Positions 26,635 to 33,449 of a DNA stretch of 62,291 bases are shown here, piece by piece. The notes under the pieces are model-generated. The model made no database searches and had not been told where the DNA came from. It saw only the letters and a list, made by a program, of their open reading frames with translations. Numbering within the stretch: position 1 is the stretch's first letter; the number at the start of each line of letters is the position of its first letter. The translations under genes were made by a program, and so were the position numbers. The DNA is from Actinomadura chibensis NBRC 106107. Its GTDB lineage: Bacteria; Actinomycetota; Actinomycetes; Streptosporangiales; Streptosporangiaceae. Where the stretch lies: positions 1 through 62,291 of the forward strand of contig NZ_BCQP01000011.1 in assembly GCF_001552135.1 (NCBI RefSeq), in the 5' to 3' direction.

Positions 26635-27756
26635 TCAGCCGACGATCACCAGGCCGCGCTCGGTGACGTTCAGCGGGTCGAAGCCGTCCTCGGTGCAGAC
26701 GACGATGTCCTCGATGCGGGCGCCGTGCGGGCCGGGGTAGATGCCCGGCTCGATCGAGAACGCCATGCCGGGTTCGAGGGGCTCCCGGTTGCCCGAGACG
26801 ATGTAGGGGTCCTCGTGCGACTCCAGGCCGATGCCGTGGCCGGTGCGGTGGAAGAAGTGCTCGCCGTACCCGGCGGCGGCGATCACCTCGCGCCCGGCGG
26901 CGTCGACGGCCTCGGGCGTCGTCCCCGGCCGGACGGCCGCGCACGACGCGCGCTGCGCCTCCTCCAGCACCGCGTAGTACGCCAGGTACTCGGCGGGCGG
27001 CTCGCCGACGCAGTAGTTGCGGGTGGAGTCGGAGCAGTAGCCGCTCGGCATCGTCCCGCCGATGTCGACCACGACCGGCTCGCCCGCGCGGATCACCCGG
27101 TCGGACGGCTCGGCGTGCGGGTTCGCGCCGTTCGGGCCCGCCCCGACGATCACGAAGTCGACGCGGGAGTGGCCCTCGGCGACGATCGCGTCCGCGATGT
27201 CGCGGGCGACCTCCCGCTCCGTGCGCCCGGCGGCGAGCAACTCGGGCACGCGGCGGTGCACCCGGTCGATCGCCTCGCCCGCCTCGCGCAGCGCCGCGAC
27301 CTCGGCGGCGCTCTTGCGGATCCGCAGCCCGCGCAGCACTCCCCCGGCGGCGACCTGCTCGGCGGCGGGCATCGCGGCGCGGAACCGCAGCGCCATCACC
27401 GCCCACATCCGGTCGGCCACGCCGACCTTCGGCAGGCCCGCCGGGAGCCGCCGCGCCACGAGCGCGTACGGGTCGTCGGTCTCGTCCCAGGGCACCAGCT
27501 CGACGCCGAGCGACCCGGCCGGCGACACCTGGGCGGCGGGCAGCTCCAGGCGCGGGACGACCAGGAACGCCTCCCCCTCGGCGGGCACGACGAGGCAGGT
27601 GAGCCGCTCCAGCTCCTTGGCGTCGTAGCCGGTCACGTAGCGCAGATCCGGGCCGGGCGTCAGCAGCACCGCCCCGAGGTCCGCCTCCGCGGCGGCCTCC
27701 CGCACCAGGCCGACGCGCTCGCGCGGATACAACTCCGTTGTCACACCCGTCTCCAT
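26635..27756 (-). CDS. M24 family Xaa-Pro aminopeptidase/dipeptidase
   Basis: A 373-residue pita-bread metallopeptidase. All five metal ligands are visible: Asp231 (Val-Val-Asp-Ile-Gly), Asp243 (Cys-Ser-Asp-Ser-Thr), His307 (Thr-Gly-His-Gly-Ile-Gly), Glu336 (Ser-Ile-Glu-Pro-Gly) and Glu349 (Arg-Ile-Glu-Asp). The N-terminal creatinase-like domain covers residues 1-145. An in-frame GTG at 27744 with GGAG 6 nt upstream is a serious alternative start and would drop four residues. It is probably a cytoplasmic enzyme releasing residues before proline. It is divergent from the exonuclease gene. Confidence 0.93.
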   Translation of the reverse strand: METGVTTELYPRERVGLVREAAAEADLGAVLLTPGPDLRYVTGYDAKELERLTCLVVPAEGEAFLVVPRLELPAAQVSPAGSLGVELVPWDETDDPYALVARRLPAGLPKVGVADRMWAVMALRFRAAMPAAEQVAAGGVLRGLRIRKSAAEVAALREAGEAIDRVHRRVPELLAAGRTEREVARDIADAIVAEGHSRVDFVIVGAGPNGANPHAEPSDRVIRAGEPVVVDIGGTMPSGYCSDSTRNYCVGEPPAEYLAYYAVLEEAQRASCAAVRPGTTPEAVDAAGREVIAAAGYGEHFFHRTGHGIGLESHEDPYIVSGNREPLEPGMAFSIEPGIYPGPHGARIEDIVVCTEDGFDPLNVTERGLVIVG

Positions 27757-27854
27757 TCTCCGGTCGTCCGCGGCGGACCGCTCGTCCGCACGGGTACCAG
27801 GATCGCAGAGCGGCGGCGCGCCGACGACGCCGCCCGCGTGGCACGATGTGCCCC

Positions 27855-28775
27855 ATGAGCGGGCTGATGCTGCTGGACACGCCGTCGTTGTACTTCCGCG
27901 CCTTCTTCGGCGTGCCCGAGTCCGTCACCGCCGACGACGGGACGCCGGTGAACGCGGTGCGCGGCCTCATCGACATGATCGCGCGGCTGGTCCAGGACCG
28001 CTCGCCCGACCGGCTCGTCTGCTGCATGGACGCCGACTGGCGGCCCGCCTTCCGGGTGGCGGCGCTGCCGTCCTACAAGGCGCACCGGGTGGCCGACGAC
28101 GGCGGCGACCAGACGCCCGACGCGCTGGAGGCGCAGCTCCCGATCATCGACGAGGTCCTGGACGCGTTCGGCCTCGCCCGCGCGGGCGTCCCCGGCTACG
28201 AGGCCGACGACGTCATCGGCACCCTCGCGGTGCGGGGCGCGGCGGACGGCCCGGTCGACATCGTGACCGGCGACCGCGACCTGTTCCAGCTCGTCGACGA
28301 CACCGGCCCGGTGAGCGTCCTGTACACGGCGCGGGGCATCCGGAACCTGCAGGTCATGGGCGAGAAGGAGGTCGCGGCCAAGTACGGCATCCCGGGCCGC
28401 GGCTACGGCGACTACGCGACGCTGCGCGGCGACCCGAGCGACGGGCTGCCCGGCGTCCCCGGCGTCGGCGACAAGACCGCGGCGGCGCTGGTCACCCGGT
28501 TCGGGTCGGTCGAGGGGATCCTCGCCGCGCTCGACGCCGGGACCGACGAGGGGTTCCCGGCGGGCGCGCGGCGCCGGATGGAGGCGGCCCGCGAGTACCT
28601 CGCCGCCGCCGAGACGGTGGTGCGGGTCGTCACCGACATCGACGCGCCGGAGCTCGCGGCGCTGGACGACCGGCTCCCCGCGGGCGCCCGCGACCCGGAG
28701 GCGCTCGTCGCGCTGGCCGACCGCTGGAACCTCGGCGGCCCGGTCAACCGGCTGCTGAACGCCCTCACCCGCTGA
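27855..28775 (+). CDS. 5'-3' exonuclease (PolA N-domain/FEN family)
   Basis: A 306-residue stand-alone flap/5'-nuclease without a polymerase domain. The acidic active site includes the N-terminal Leu-Leu-Asp-Thr, Met-Asp-Ala-Asp near residue 58, Tyr-Glu-Ala-Asp-Asp near 116 and Thr-Gly-Asp-Arg-Asp near 138. The helix-hairpin-helix is Gly-Val-Pro-Gly-Val-Gly-Asp-Lys-Thr-Ala near 199. Such stand-alone copies occur in many actinobacteria besides polA. ATG 27855 and ATG 27846 are both possible; neither has a clear ribosome binding site. Confidence 0.92.
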   Translation: MSGLMLLDTPSLYFRAFFGVPESVTADDGTPVNAVRGLIDMIARLVQDRSPDRLVCCMDADWRPAFRVAALPSYKAHRVADDGGDQTPDALEAQLPIIDEVLDAFGLARAGVPGYEADDVIGTLAVRGAADGPVDIVTGDRDLFQLVDDTGPVSVLYTARGIRNLQVMGEKEVAAKYGIPGRGYGDYATLRGDPSDGLPGVPGVGDKTAAALVTRFGSVEGILAALDAGTDEGFPAGARRRMEAAREYLAAAETVVRVVTDIDAPELAALDDRLPAGARDPEALVALADRWNLGGPVNRLLNALTR

Positions 28776-28939
28776 GGGGCCATACCGCTGCAATTTTCGG
28801 CAAAAGTGTCGGATGACGCAGACCGCCGGTTCCCCCGCGTGCAGCATCGGGATCAGTGCGGCGCTCTCATAGGGGTGGAAGGCGGCGCACCGCCGCGGGA
28901 CGGACGGGGACGGACGTCCGGGCGGCGCCCGCGTGAGCG

Positions 28940-29000
28940 ACCGGTACCCGGGGCACTGGGCCTCAACGCCCCACTCCCCCCATCTGCCGCGGGTACCGGT
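28940..29000 (+). promoter_or_regulatory. Long-range inverted repeat in the leader of the Crp-family gene
   Basis: ACCGGTACCCG (28940-28950) and CGGGTACCGGT (28990-29000) are perfect 11-bp complements enclosing 39 nt. They end 33 nt before the GTG at 29034. They could form a leader RNA stem or, as two KpnI-like GGTACC sites, a pair of protein-binding sites. No other gene is visible in the 258-bp gap 28776-29033. Confidence 0.4.
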
Positions 29001-29033
29001 TCACCCGACCCCCGGAAGCGGAGACTCGCACCC

Positions 29034-29822
29034 GTGAGCCACCAACCGCAGGTCAGGAGGAGCGCGCCGCGCGCCGCGCCCGCCCCGGACCCCGACTCCG
29101 ATCCCGACCCCGATCCCGGCGCCGGCTTCTGGGACGCGCTCCGCCCGGCCGAGCGGGCGGCGCTGCGCGCGGTGGCGCGGCCCCGCCGGTTCCCGCCCCG
29201 GACGCCGCTGTGCTACCAGGGCGACGACTCCGACCACATCATCGTCATGGAGTCGGGCTGGGCGAAGGTGACGTCCACCAGCGAGGAGGGCCGCGAGGTC
29301 GTGCTCGCCGTGCGCGGGCCCGGCGACCTCGTCTGCGAGAGCGCGGTGCTCGGCCGCCGGGAGCGGTCGGCGACGGTCGCGGCGCTCACCCCGGTCCCCG
29401 CGCTGGTCGTGCCCGCCGCCCGGTTCACCGGGTTCCTCGACGCGCACCCCCGCGTGTGGCTGCTGGTCAGCGAGACGTTCGTGCACCGCCTGGACGACGC
29501 GGACCGGCGGCTGCGGGCGCACGTGTCCGCGCACGGCGCGCGGCGCCTCGCGATCCTGCTGACCGAGCTCGCCGAGGTGTCCGCCCGGCACGGCGCGCCC
29601 GGCCCCGGCGGCGGCGTCGCGATCGGCCCGCCGCTCTCCCAGGAGGAGCTCGGCAGCTGGATGGACGCCTCCCGCGAGACCGTCGCGCGGGCGCTCGGCG
29701 CGCTCCGCGCGGAGGGCCTCGTGCGCACCGGCCGGCGGCGGATCACCGTGGTGGACGTGGCGCGGCTGCGCGAGTTCGCGCGGACGCCGGAGCGGCCGCG
29801 GCCCAGCGCCTTTACAATGTAG
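29034..29822 (+). CDS. Crp/Fnr family transcriptional regulator
   Basis: A 262-residue regulator. After an Ala/Pro/Asp-rich N-terminal tail (about 1-35, with Asp-Pro repeats) there is a cyclic-nucleotide-binding-type beta-roll (about 45-155; Gly-Asp-Asp-Ser-Asp-His-Ile, Gly-Pro-Gly-Asp-Leu-Val...Ser-Ala-Val-Leu). A winged helix-turn-helix follows (about 190-245; Ser-Gln-Glu-Glu-Leu-Gly...Ser-Arg-Glu-Thr-Val-Ala-Arg-Ala). No Cys cluster of the FNR type is seen. GTG 29034 is preceded by AAGCGGAG. Its ligand is unknown. A near-consensus Crp box lies upstream of an ABC operon at 41646. Its 3' end contains the second copy of the 20-bp element. Confidence 0.9.
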   Translation: MSHQPQVRRSAPRAAPAPDPDSDPDPDPGAGFWDALRPAERAALRAVARPRRFPPRTPLCYQGDDSDHIIVMESGWAKVTSTSEEGREVVLAVRGPGDLVCESAVLGRRERSATVAALTPVPALVVPAARFTGFLDAHPRVWLLVSETFVHRLDDADRRLRAHVSAHGARRLAILLTELAEVSARHGAPGPGGGVAIGPPLSQEELGSWMDASRETVARALGALRAEGLVRTGRRRITVVDVARLREFARTPERPRPSAFTM

Positions 29823-29826
29823 ATCA
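29807..29826 (+). repeat. Second copy of the 20-bp element
   Basis: CGCCTTTACAATGTAGATCA overlaps the last codons and stop of the Crp-family gene, in the gap before the convergent heme oxygenase gene. It matches 6344-6363 in 18 of 20 positions. Here the core TTTACA-A-TGTAGA is a better palindrome. Confidence 0.45.
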
Positions 29827-29841
29827 CGATCAGGGCCGGGG

Positions 29842-30501
29842 TCAGGCGGCGGGCCGCAGGACCTCGCCGAGCTCCTCGGCGAGGGCGGCGTTGAGCGCGT
29901 AGGCGGTCCTCACCTCGCCGACGACGCGGAGCCGCTCGCCGCCGTCCCAGGGGGCGGCGTCCAGGAGGGCGCGGTAGCGGTCCTTGTACGCCTTGGGCCT
30001 GCCCGGGAAGCGGTAGAAGCGGACGCCGTCGTCCTCGGCGGCGAGGCCCAGCGCCTTGCGGACCTGGAGGCCGATGTACTGGCCGCCCGACAGGTCGCCC
30101 AGGTAGCGGGTGTAGCCGTGCGCGACGAAGCCGCCCGCCCAGTCGAAGCACACCTCGCGGAGCCGGTCGCAGTACCGGGACGCGGCCTCCCCCGGCTCGG
30201 CCCTTGCCCGCCAGCGCGGGCCGTAGAAGTAGGCGAGGTCGGCCTCAAGCGCCTCGCGGCGGCGCAGGCCGGGAAGGTCGAACGGCCCGGCGACCGGGTC
30301 GGCCGCCATCCGGTCGGCGGCCTCTTCGAGGAGCGCGTAGACGGGGTGGAGCTGCGCCACGAGGACGGCGTACTCGTCGCGGCCGAGGCGTCCCTCGACG
30401 AGCGCGCTCATGTAGGCCGAGGTCTCGTTGGCGCCGTGGTCGCTCCGGGTGGCGGCCCGCAGCCGGGCGGAGAACGGCTCGTCCGTCGGGGTGCTGTCCA
30501 T
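29842..30501 (-). CDS. hmuO: Biliverdin-producing heme oxygenase
   Basis: A 219-residue HmuO/HO-1-type enzyme that opens heme to biliverdin, CO and Fe2+. The proximal heme ligand is His in Ser-Asp-His-Gly-Ala-Asn-Glu (near residue 22). The distal helix has Tyr-Leu-Gly-Asp-Leu-Ser-Gly-Gly-Gln (near 132-140), with the Gly kink and catalytic Asp. A very good AAGGAGG lies just before the ATG. A 19-bp iron box sits 26 bp upstream, so expression should be repressed by IdeR/DtxR when iron is plentiful. The role is iron acquisition from heme. Confidence 0.96.
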   Translation of the reverse strand: MDSTPTDEPFSARLRAATRSDHGANETSAYMSALVEGRLGRDEYAVLVAQLHPVYALLEEAADRMAADPVAGPFDLPGLRRREALEADLAYFYGPRWRARAEPGEAASRYCDRLREVCFDWAGGFVAHGYTRYLGDLSGGQYIGLQVRKALGLAAEDDGVRFYRFPGRPKAYKDRYRALLDAAPWDGGERLRVVGEVRTAYALNAALAEELGEVLRPAA

Positions 30502-30526
30502 TACGGCCCTCCTTTATCCAGGGGAC

Positions 30527-30545
30527 TTAGGCTAGCCTTACCTAA
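30527..30545 (-). promoter_or_regulatory. IdeR/DtxR iron box upstream of heme oxygenase
   Basis: TTAGGCTAGCCTTACCTAA matches the actinobacterial iron-box consensus TTAGGTTAGGCTAACCTAA in nearly all arm positions. It lies 26 bp upstream of the heme oxygenase ATG. Confidence 0.88.
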
Positions 30546-30573
30546 ATCACCCGGGAAGACGGGCCGGGAGGTT

Positions 30574-30613
30574 CCCGACGTGACGTCGGTTACTTTTCCG
30601 ACGCCACGTCGGG
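30574..30613 (-). terminator. Terminator-like hairpin after the DUF2470 gene
   Basis: CCCGACGTGACGTCGG and CCGACGCCACGTCGGG pair in 15 of 16 positions around an 8-nt loop, starting 11 bp past the DUF2470 stop. It separates that gene from the iron-regulated heme oxygenase promoter. Confidence 0.7.
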
Positions 30614-30623
30614 AAGAGCCGGG

Positions 30624-30917
30624 TCAGGCGCTGAGCGCCGCGCGGGCCTCCTCGGTCATCCGCACGACCTCCCGCCGCACCTGCGGCCGCTCGGTGAGCC
30701 GCTCGCTGAAGGGGATCCGGACGTCGCGCTCGGCGCCGCCGTCCATCACGGCGAAGTCGATGCCGTCGGCGTCCAGGCCGGTCACGCGGGCGGCGGTCGC
30801 GCCGGGACGGCCGCCGAGCGCGCGGCAGATCGTGAGGCAGTCGGCGGCGTGGTCGTCGTTCATGTGGCGCGCGATCTGGCGCACGACGTCCTCGGTGAAG
30901 GGGCCCGCGTCGGTCAT
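30624..30917 (-). CDS. DUF2470 domain protein (heme-degradation associated)
   Basis: A 97-residue protein consisting of one DUF2470 domain: Ile-Ala-Arg-His-Met-Asn-Asp-Asp-His-Ala-Ala-Asp at residues about 15-26 and Arg-x-Pro-Phe near the C-terminal third. This domain is otherwise found at the C-terminus of HugZ-like heme oxygenases and of FMN-binding split-barrel proteins. A stand-alone copy directly upstream of heme oxygenase suggests heme binding or handling. AAAGGA precedes the ATG. A hairpin lies between the two genes, so they may be separate transcripts. Confidence 0.85.
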   Translation of the reverse strand: MTDAGPFTEDVVRQIARHMNDDHAADCLTICRALGGRPGATAARVTGLDADGIDFAVMDGGAERDVRIPFSERLTERPQVRREVVRMTEEARAALSA

Positions 30918-31076
30918 GGGAACGTTCCTTTCGATCGGGGCGCCGGTCCCGGCGTGAGGTTCGCGAAGCTCCGCGGGACGTCGCGCGCGAGGCGTCCGTC
31001 CGGCGTGGACGCCGACACTACCCGGCGCCCCGCACGGGCATCGCGGCACGTCGTGCACCATGGAGGGGTGACGCAG

Positions 31077-31925
31077 GTGGCTGAAGACCGGTCCGCGGAC
31101 GCGGGCGCCCGGCTGCGGGCGCTCGCCGCCCTCGTCGCGGACGGCGGCGTGGTGGTGCTGAGCGGCGCGGGGCTGTCGACCGAGTCGGGCATCCCCGACT
31201 ACCGCGGCGAGACGGGACGGCGCCGGCGCGCCGACCCGATGACCTACCAGGCGTTCACCGGGTCGGCGGCGGCGCGGCGCCGGTACTGGGCGCGCAGCCA
31301 CCTCGGCTGGCGGCACATCGCGGCGGCCCGGCCGAACGCCGGGCACCGCGCGGTCGCCGAGCTGCGGCGGCGCGGCCTGGTCACCGGGATCATCACCCAG
31401 AACGTGGACGGCCTGCACCAGGCCGCCGGCGCGGACGGCGTGATCGAGCTGCACGGCGCGCTCGACCGGGTCGTCTGCCTCGGGTGCGGCGAGCGGACGC
31501 CGCGCGCCCGGCTGGACGCGCGGCTGCGCGCCGCGAACCCGGGCTTCGACGCCCGCGCCGCCGCGGTCAACCCGGACGGCGACGCCGTCCTCGCCGACGC
31601 GGACGTCGCGGCGTTCCGCGTCGTGGACTGCGAGCGCTGCGGCGGCGTCCTCAAACCCGACGTGATCTTCTTCGGGGAGAACGTGCCGCCGCCGCGCGTC
31701 CGGGACTGCTACGCGCTGACCGAGGGCGCGGGCGCGCTGCTGGTGCTCGGGTCGTCGCTGACGGTGCTGTCGGGGTACCGGTTCGTCCGGCACGCCGACC
31801 GGCACGGGGTGCCGGTCGCGATCGTCAACCACGGCGCGACCAGGGGCGACGAGCACGCCCTCGTCACGCTGGACGCGCCGCTCGGCGCGACCCTCCAGGC
31901 GCTCCTCGCCGAACTGCCCGCGTAG
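31077..31925 (+). CDS. SIR2-family NAD-dependent protein deacylase
   Basis: A 282-residue sirtuin. NAD-binding Gly-Ala-Gly-Leu-Ser-Thr-Glu-Ser-Gly-Ile-Pro-Asp-Tyr-Arg is near residues 27-41, Thr-Gln-Asn-Val-Asp near 107 and the catalytic His in Glu-Leu-His-Gly near 127. Two Cys-x2-Cys pairs (near 134 and 188) form the zinc ribbon. The start GTG 31077 has GGAGGG 8 nt upstream; GTG 31068 overlaps that site and is less likely. It is divergent from the DUF2470 gene and convergent with the DUF4142 gene. Targets are unknown; acetyl-CoA synthetase is the common bacterial one. Confidence 0.93.
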   Translation: MAEDRSADAGARLRALAALVADGGVVVLSGAGLSTESGIPDYRGETGRRRRADPMTYQAFTGSAAARRRYWARSHLGWRHIAAARPNAGHRAVAELRRRGLVTGIITQNVDGLHQAAGADGVIELHGALDRVVCLGCGERTPRARLDARLRAANPGFDARAAAVNPDGDAVLADADVAAFRVVDCERCGGVLKPDVIFFGENVPPPRVRDCYALTEGAGALLVLGSSLTVLSGYRFVRHADRHGVPVAIVNHGATRGDEHALVTLDAPLGATLQALLAELPA

Positions 31926-31939
31926 CCCGGCCGGGCGCG

Positions 31940-32671
31940 TCAGCCCTGCACGAGGGACGTCGCGGCGGGCGCGGGCGAGTGGCCGTGGTCCGGCCCGCCG
32001 GGCGCGGGCGCGCCGGTCACCGACGGCGGGTCGGGCAGGGTGTCGCCGGTGACGAAGCCCGTCCCCTCCAGCAGGCGCATGTGGGTCCTGACGAACGTCT
32101 CGCACCGCTCCGCGAAGTCGCGGACCAGGGTGTTGCGGGTGCTGGCGCGGACGGCGGCGATCTGCGGGTAGATCTGCCCGTGCGCCATCCGCAGCCGCGC
32201 GACGGCCGTCTTGTCGTAGTCGGTGCCGGACTTGCCGGTGATCTCCGACATCCAGCTCTGCTGCTCCGCGGTCGGCTGATCCGGCAGCGGGACGCCGAGC
32301 TGCGCGGCGATCCGGCGGTCCAGGTCGTCGAGCCGCTCGTGCTGGCGGGCGATCTCGGCGAGGTTCCGCCGGGTCGCGGGCCGGGACGCGCGCGTGGCCG
32401 CCTCCCGCCCGACGGGGATCTCCCACAGCCCGGCCTGGCGGACCTTGACGACGAGCAGGCGGTCGGCGGGGCCGAGCGGGCCCCACTGGGTGGGCACGGT
32501 GGCCTGGGCGGCGTTCTCCGCCGCGACGCGCGAGGGCTGCGCGGCTCCGTCCGCGGCCTGGCGGCCCATCGGCGCGCAGCCGCCGAGCGGGACGCCGAGG
32601 AGGAGGGCGGCGGCCAGCGCGGCCGCCCTCCTCGCGGGTGCCGGTGCGGAGGCCGGTCGGGGTGTTCGCAT
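31940..32671 (-). CDS. DUF4142 lipoprotein
   Basis: A 243-residue protein. An Arg/Ala-rich signal peptide ends in Leu-Gly-Gly-Cys, giving Cys32 as lipidated residue. The mature part has the DUF4142 pattern: a ferritin-like all-alpha domain with Ala-Gly-Leu-Trp-Glu, Asn-Leu-Ala-Glu-Ile-Ala-Arg-Gln-His and a C-terminal helix with Phe-Val-Arg-Thr-His-Met. A Pro/Gly/His-rich tail follows. AAAGGA lies 9 nt before the ATG; a GGAGG touches it. Family function is unknown; the copy is in the cell envelope. Confidence 0.87.
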   Translation of the reverse strand: MRTPRPASAPAPARRAAALAAALLLGVPLGGCAPMGRQAADGAAQPSRVAAENAAQATVPTQWGPLGPADRLLVVKVRQAGLWEIPVGREAATRASRPATRRNLAEIARQHERLDDLDRRIAAQLGVPLPDQPTAEQQSWMSEITGKSGTDYDKTAVARLRMAHGQIYPQIAAVRASTRNTLVRDFAERCETFVRTHMRLLEGTGFVTGDTLPDPPSVTGAPAPGGPDHGHSPAPAATSLVQG

Positions 32672-32776
32672 CCTCCGCCGTCCTTTCCGTGAGGGGTGGG
32701 CGCTGCCAGGCGGTACGCAGCCGCGGGCCGCGCGGTTCGCCCCGGCGGGGGGGGTTTCGGACGACGTTCCGGGCGG

Positions 32777-33283
32777 TCAGCTCCAGCCGAGCGGGACGAG
32801 CGTCGGCACCGGCGGCTCGCCGCCCGCGTCGGTGAAGGCGCGCAGCGCGGCGACGAGGGCGCGCCGCTCCCCGGCGGGCATCCGCGCGACGATCTCGGCG
32901 ATCCCGGCCCGGCGGCGGGCGGTGACGTCGTCGACGAGGCCGCGCCCGGCGGCGGTGAGCTGGATCCGGACCTCGCGGCCGCTGTCGGGGCTGGCCCGCC
33001 GGTCGACGAGCCCGGCGGCGGCGAGCCGGTCCACCATCCGCAGCGCGGTGGACGGGTTGACCCCGAGCAGCCCCGCGAGCGTGACGAGCTTGGCCGGGCC
33101 CTGCGCGGACAGCACGACGAGCAGCCGGAACTGCGGCGGCGTGACGGCGTCCTCGACGGCGGCGAGGGACCGCACGGAGATCGCCACCAGCAGCCGGGAC
33201 GCGGTCAGCACCGCCGAGGTGACCTCGTCGACGTCGTCGCCCGGACCGGCGGCGTCGGCGCAGGACCCGGCGTGCTCGCTCAT
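32777..33283 (-). CDS. MarR family transcriptional regulator
   Basis: A 168-residue regulator with the MarR winged helix: Thr-Pro-Pro-Gln-Phe-Arg-Leu-Leu-Val near residue 50, recognition helix Asn-Pro-Ser-Thr-Ala-Leu-Arg-Met-Val-Asp-Arg-Leu near 75-87 and wing Asp-Ser-Gly-Arg-Glu near 100. It is divergent from an MFS transporter gene, and three 14-bp tandem repeats lie in between. Control of the transporter is the likely role. Confidence 0.92.
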   Translation of the reverse strand: MSEHAGSCADAAGPGDDVDEVTSAVLTASRLLVAISVRSLAAVEDAVTPPQFRLLVVLSAQGPAKLVTLAGLLGVNPSTALRMVDRLAAAGLVDRRASPDSGREVRIQLTAAGRGLVDDVTARRRAGIAEIVARMPAGERRALVAALRAFTDAGGEPPVPTLVPLGWS

Positions 33284-33327
33284 GACGACTTTCTACCGCG
33301 CGCGGAGCCGCCCACGCCAACGTCGGC

Positions 33328-33369
33328 GAGCCGGTGTCAGTGAGCCGGTACCAGTGGGCCGATGTCAGC
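33328..33369. repeat. Three 14-bp tandem repeats between MarR and MFS genes
   Basis: GAGCCGGTGTCAGT, GAGCCGGTACCAGT and GGGCCGATGTCAGC follow each other without gaps. The second differs from the first at 2 of 14 positions and the third at 3 of 14. They occupy the centre of the 166-bp divergent gap and could be direct-repeat binding sites. Confidence 0.6.
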
Positions 33370-33449
33370 AACACGGCGGTTGCGGGGGCGGCGGGCGCGC
33401 GGGTGGAGTCGTAGCCGATGGTCCGACGTCGCTCCCCGGGAGGAAGCCC

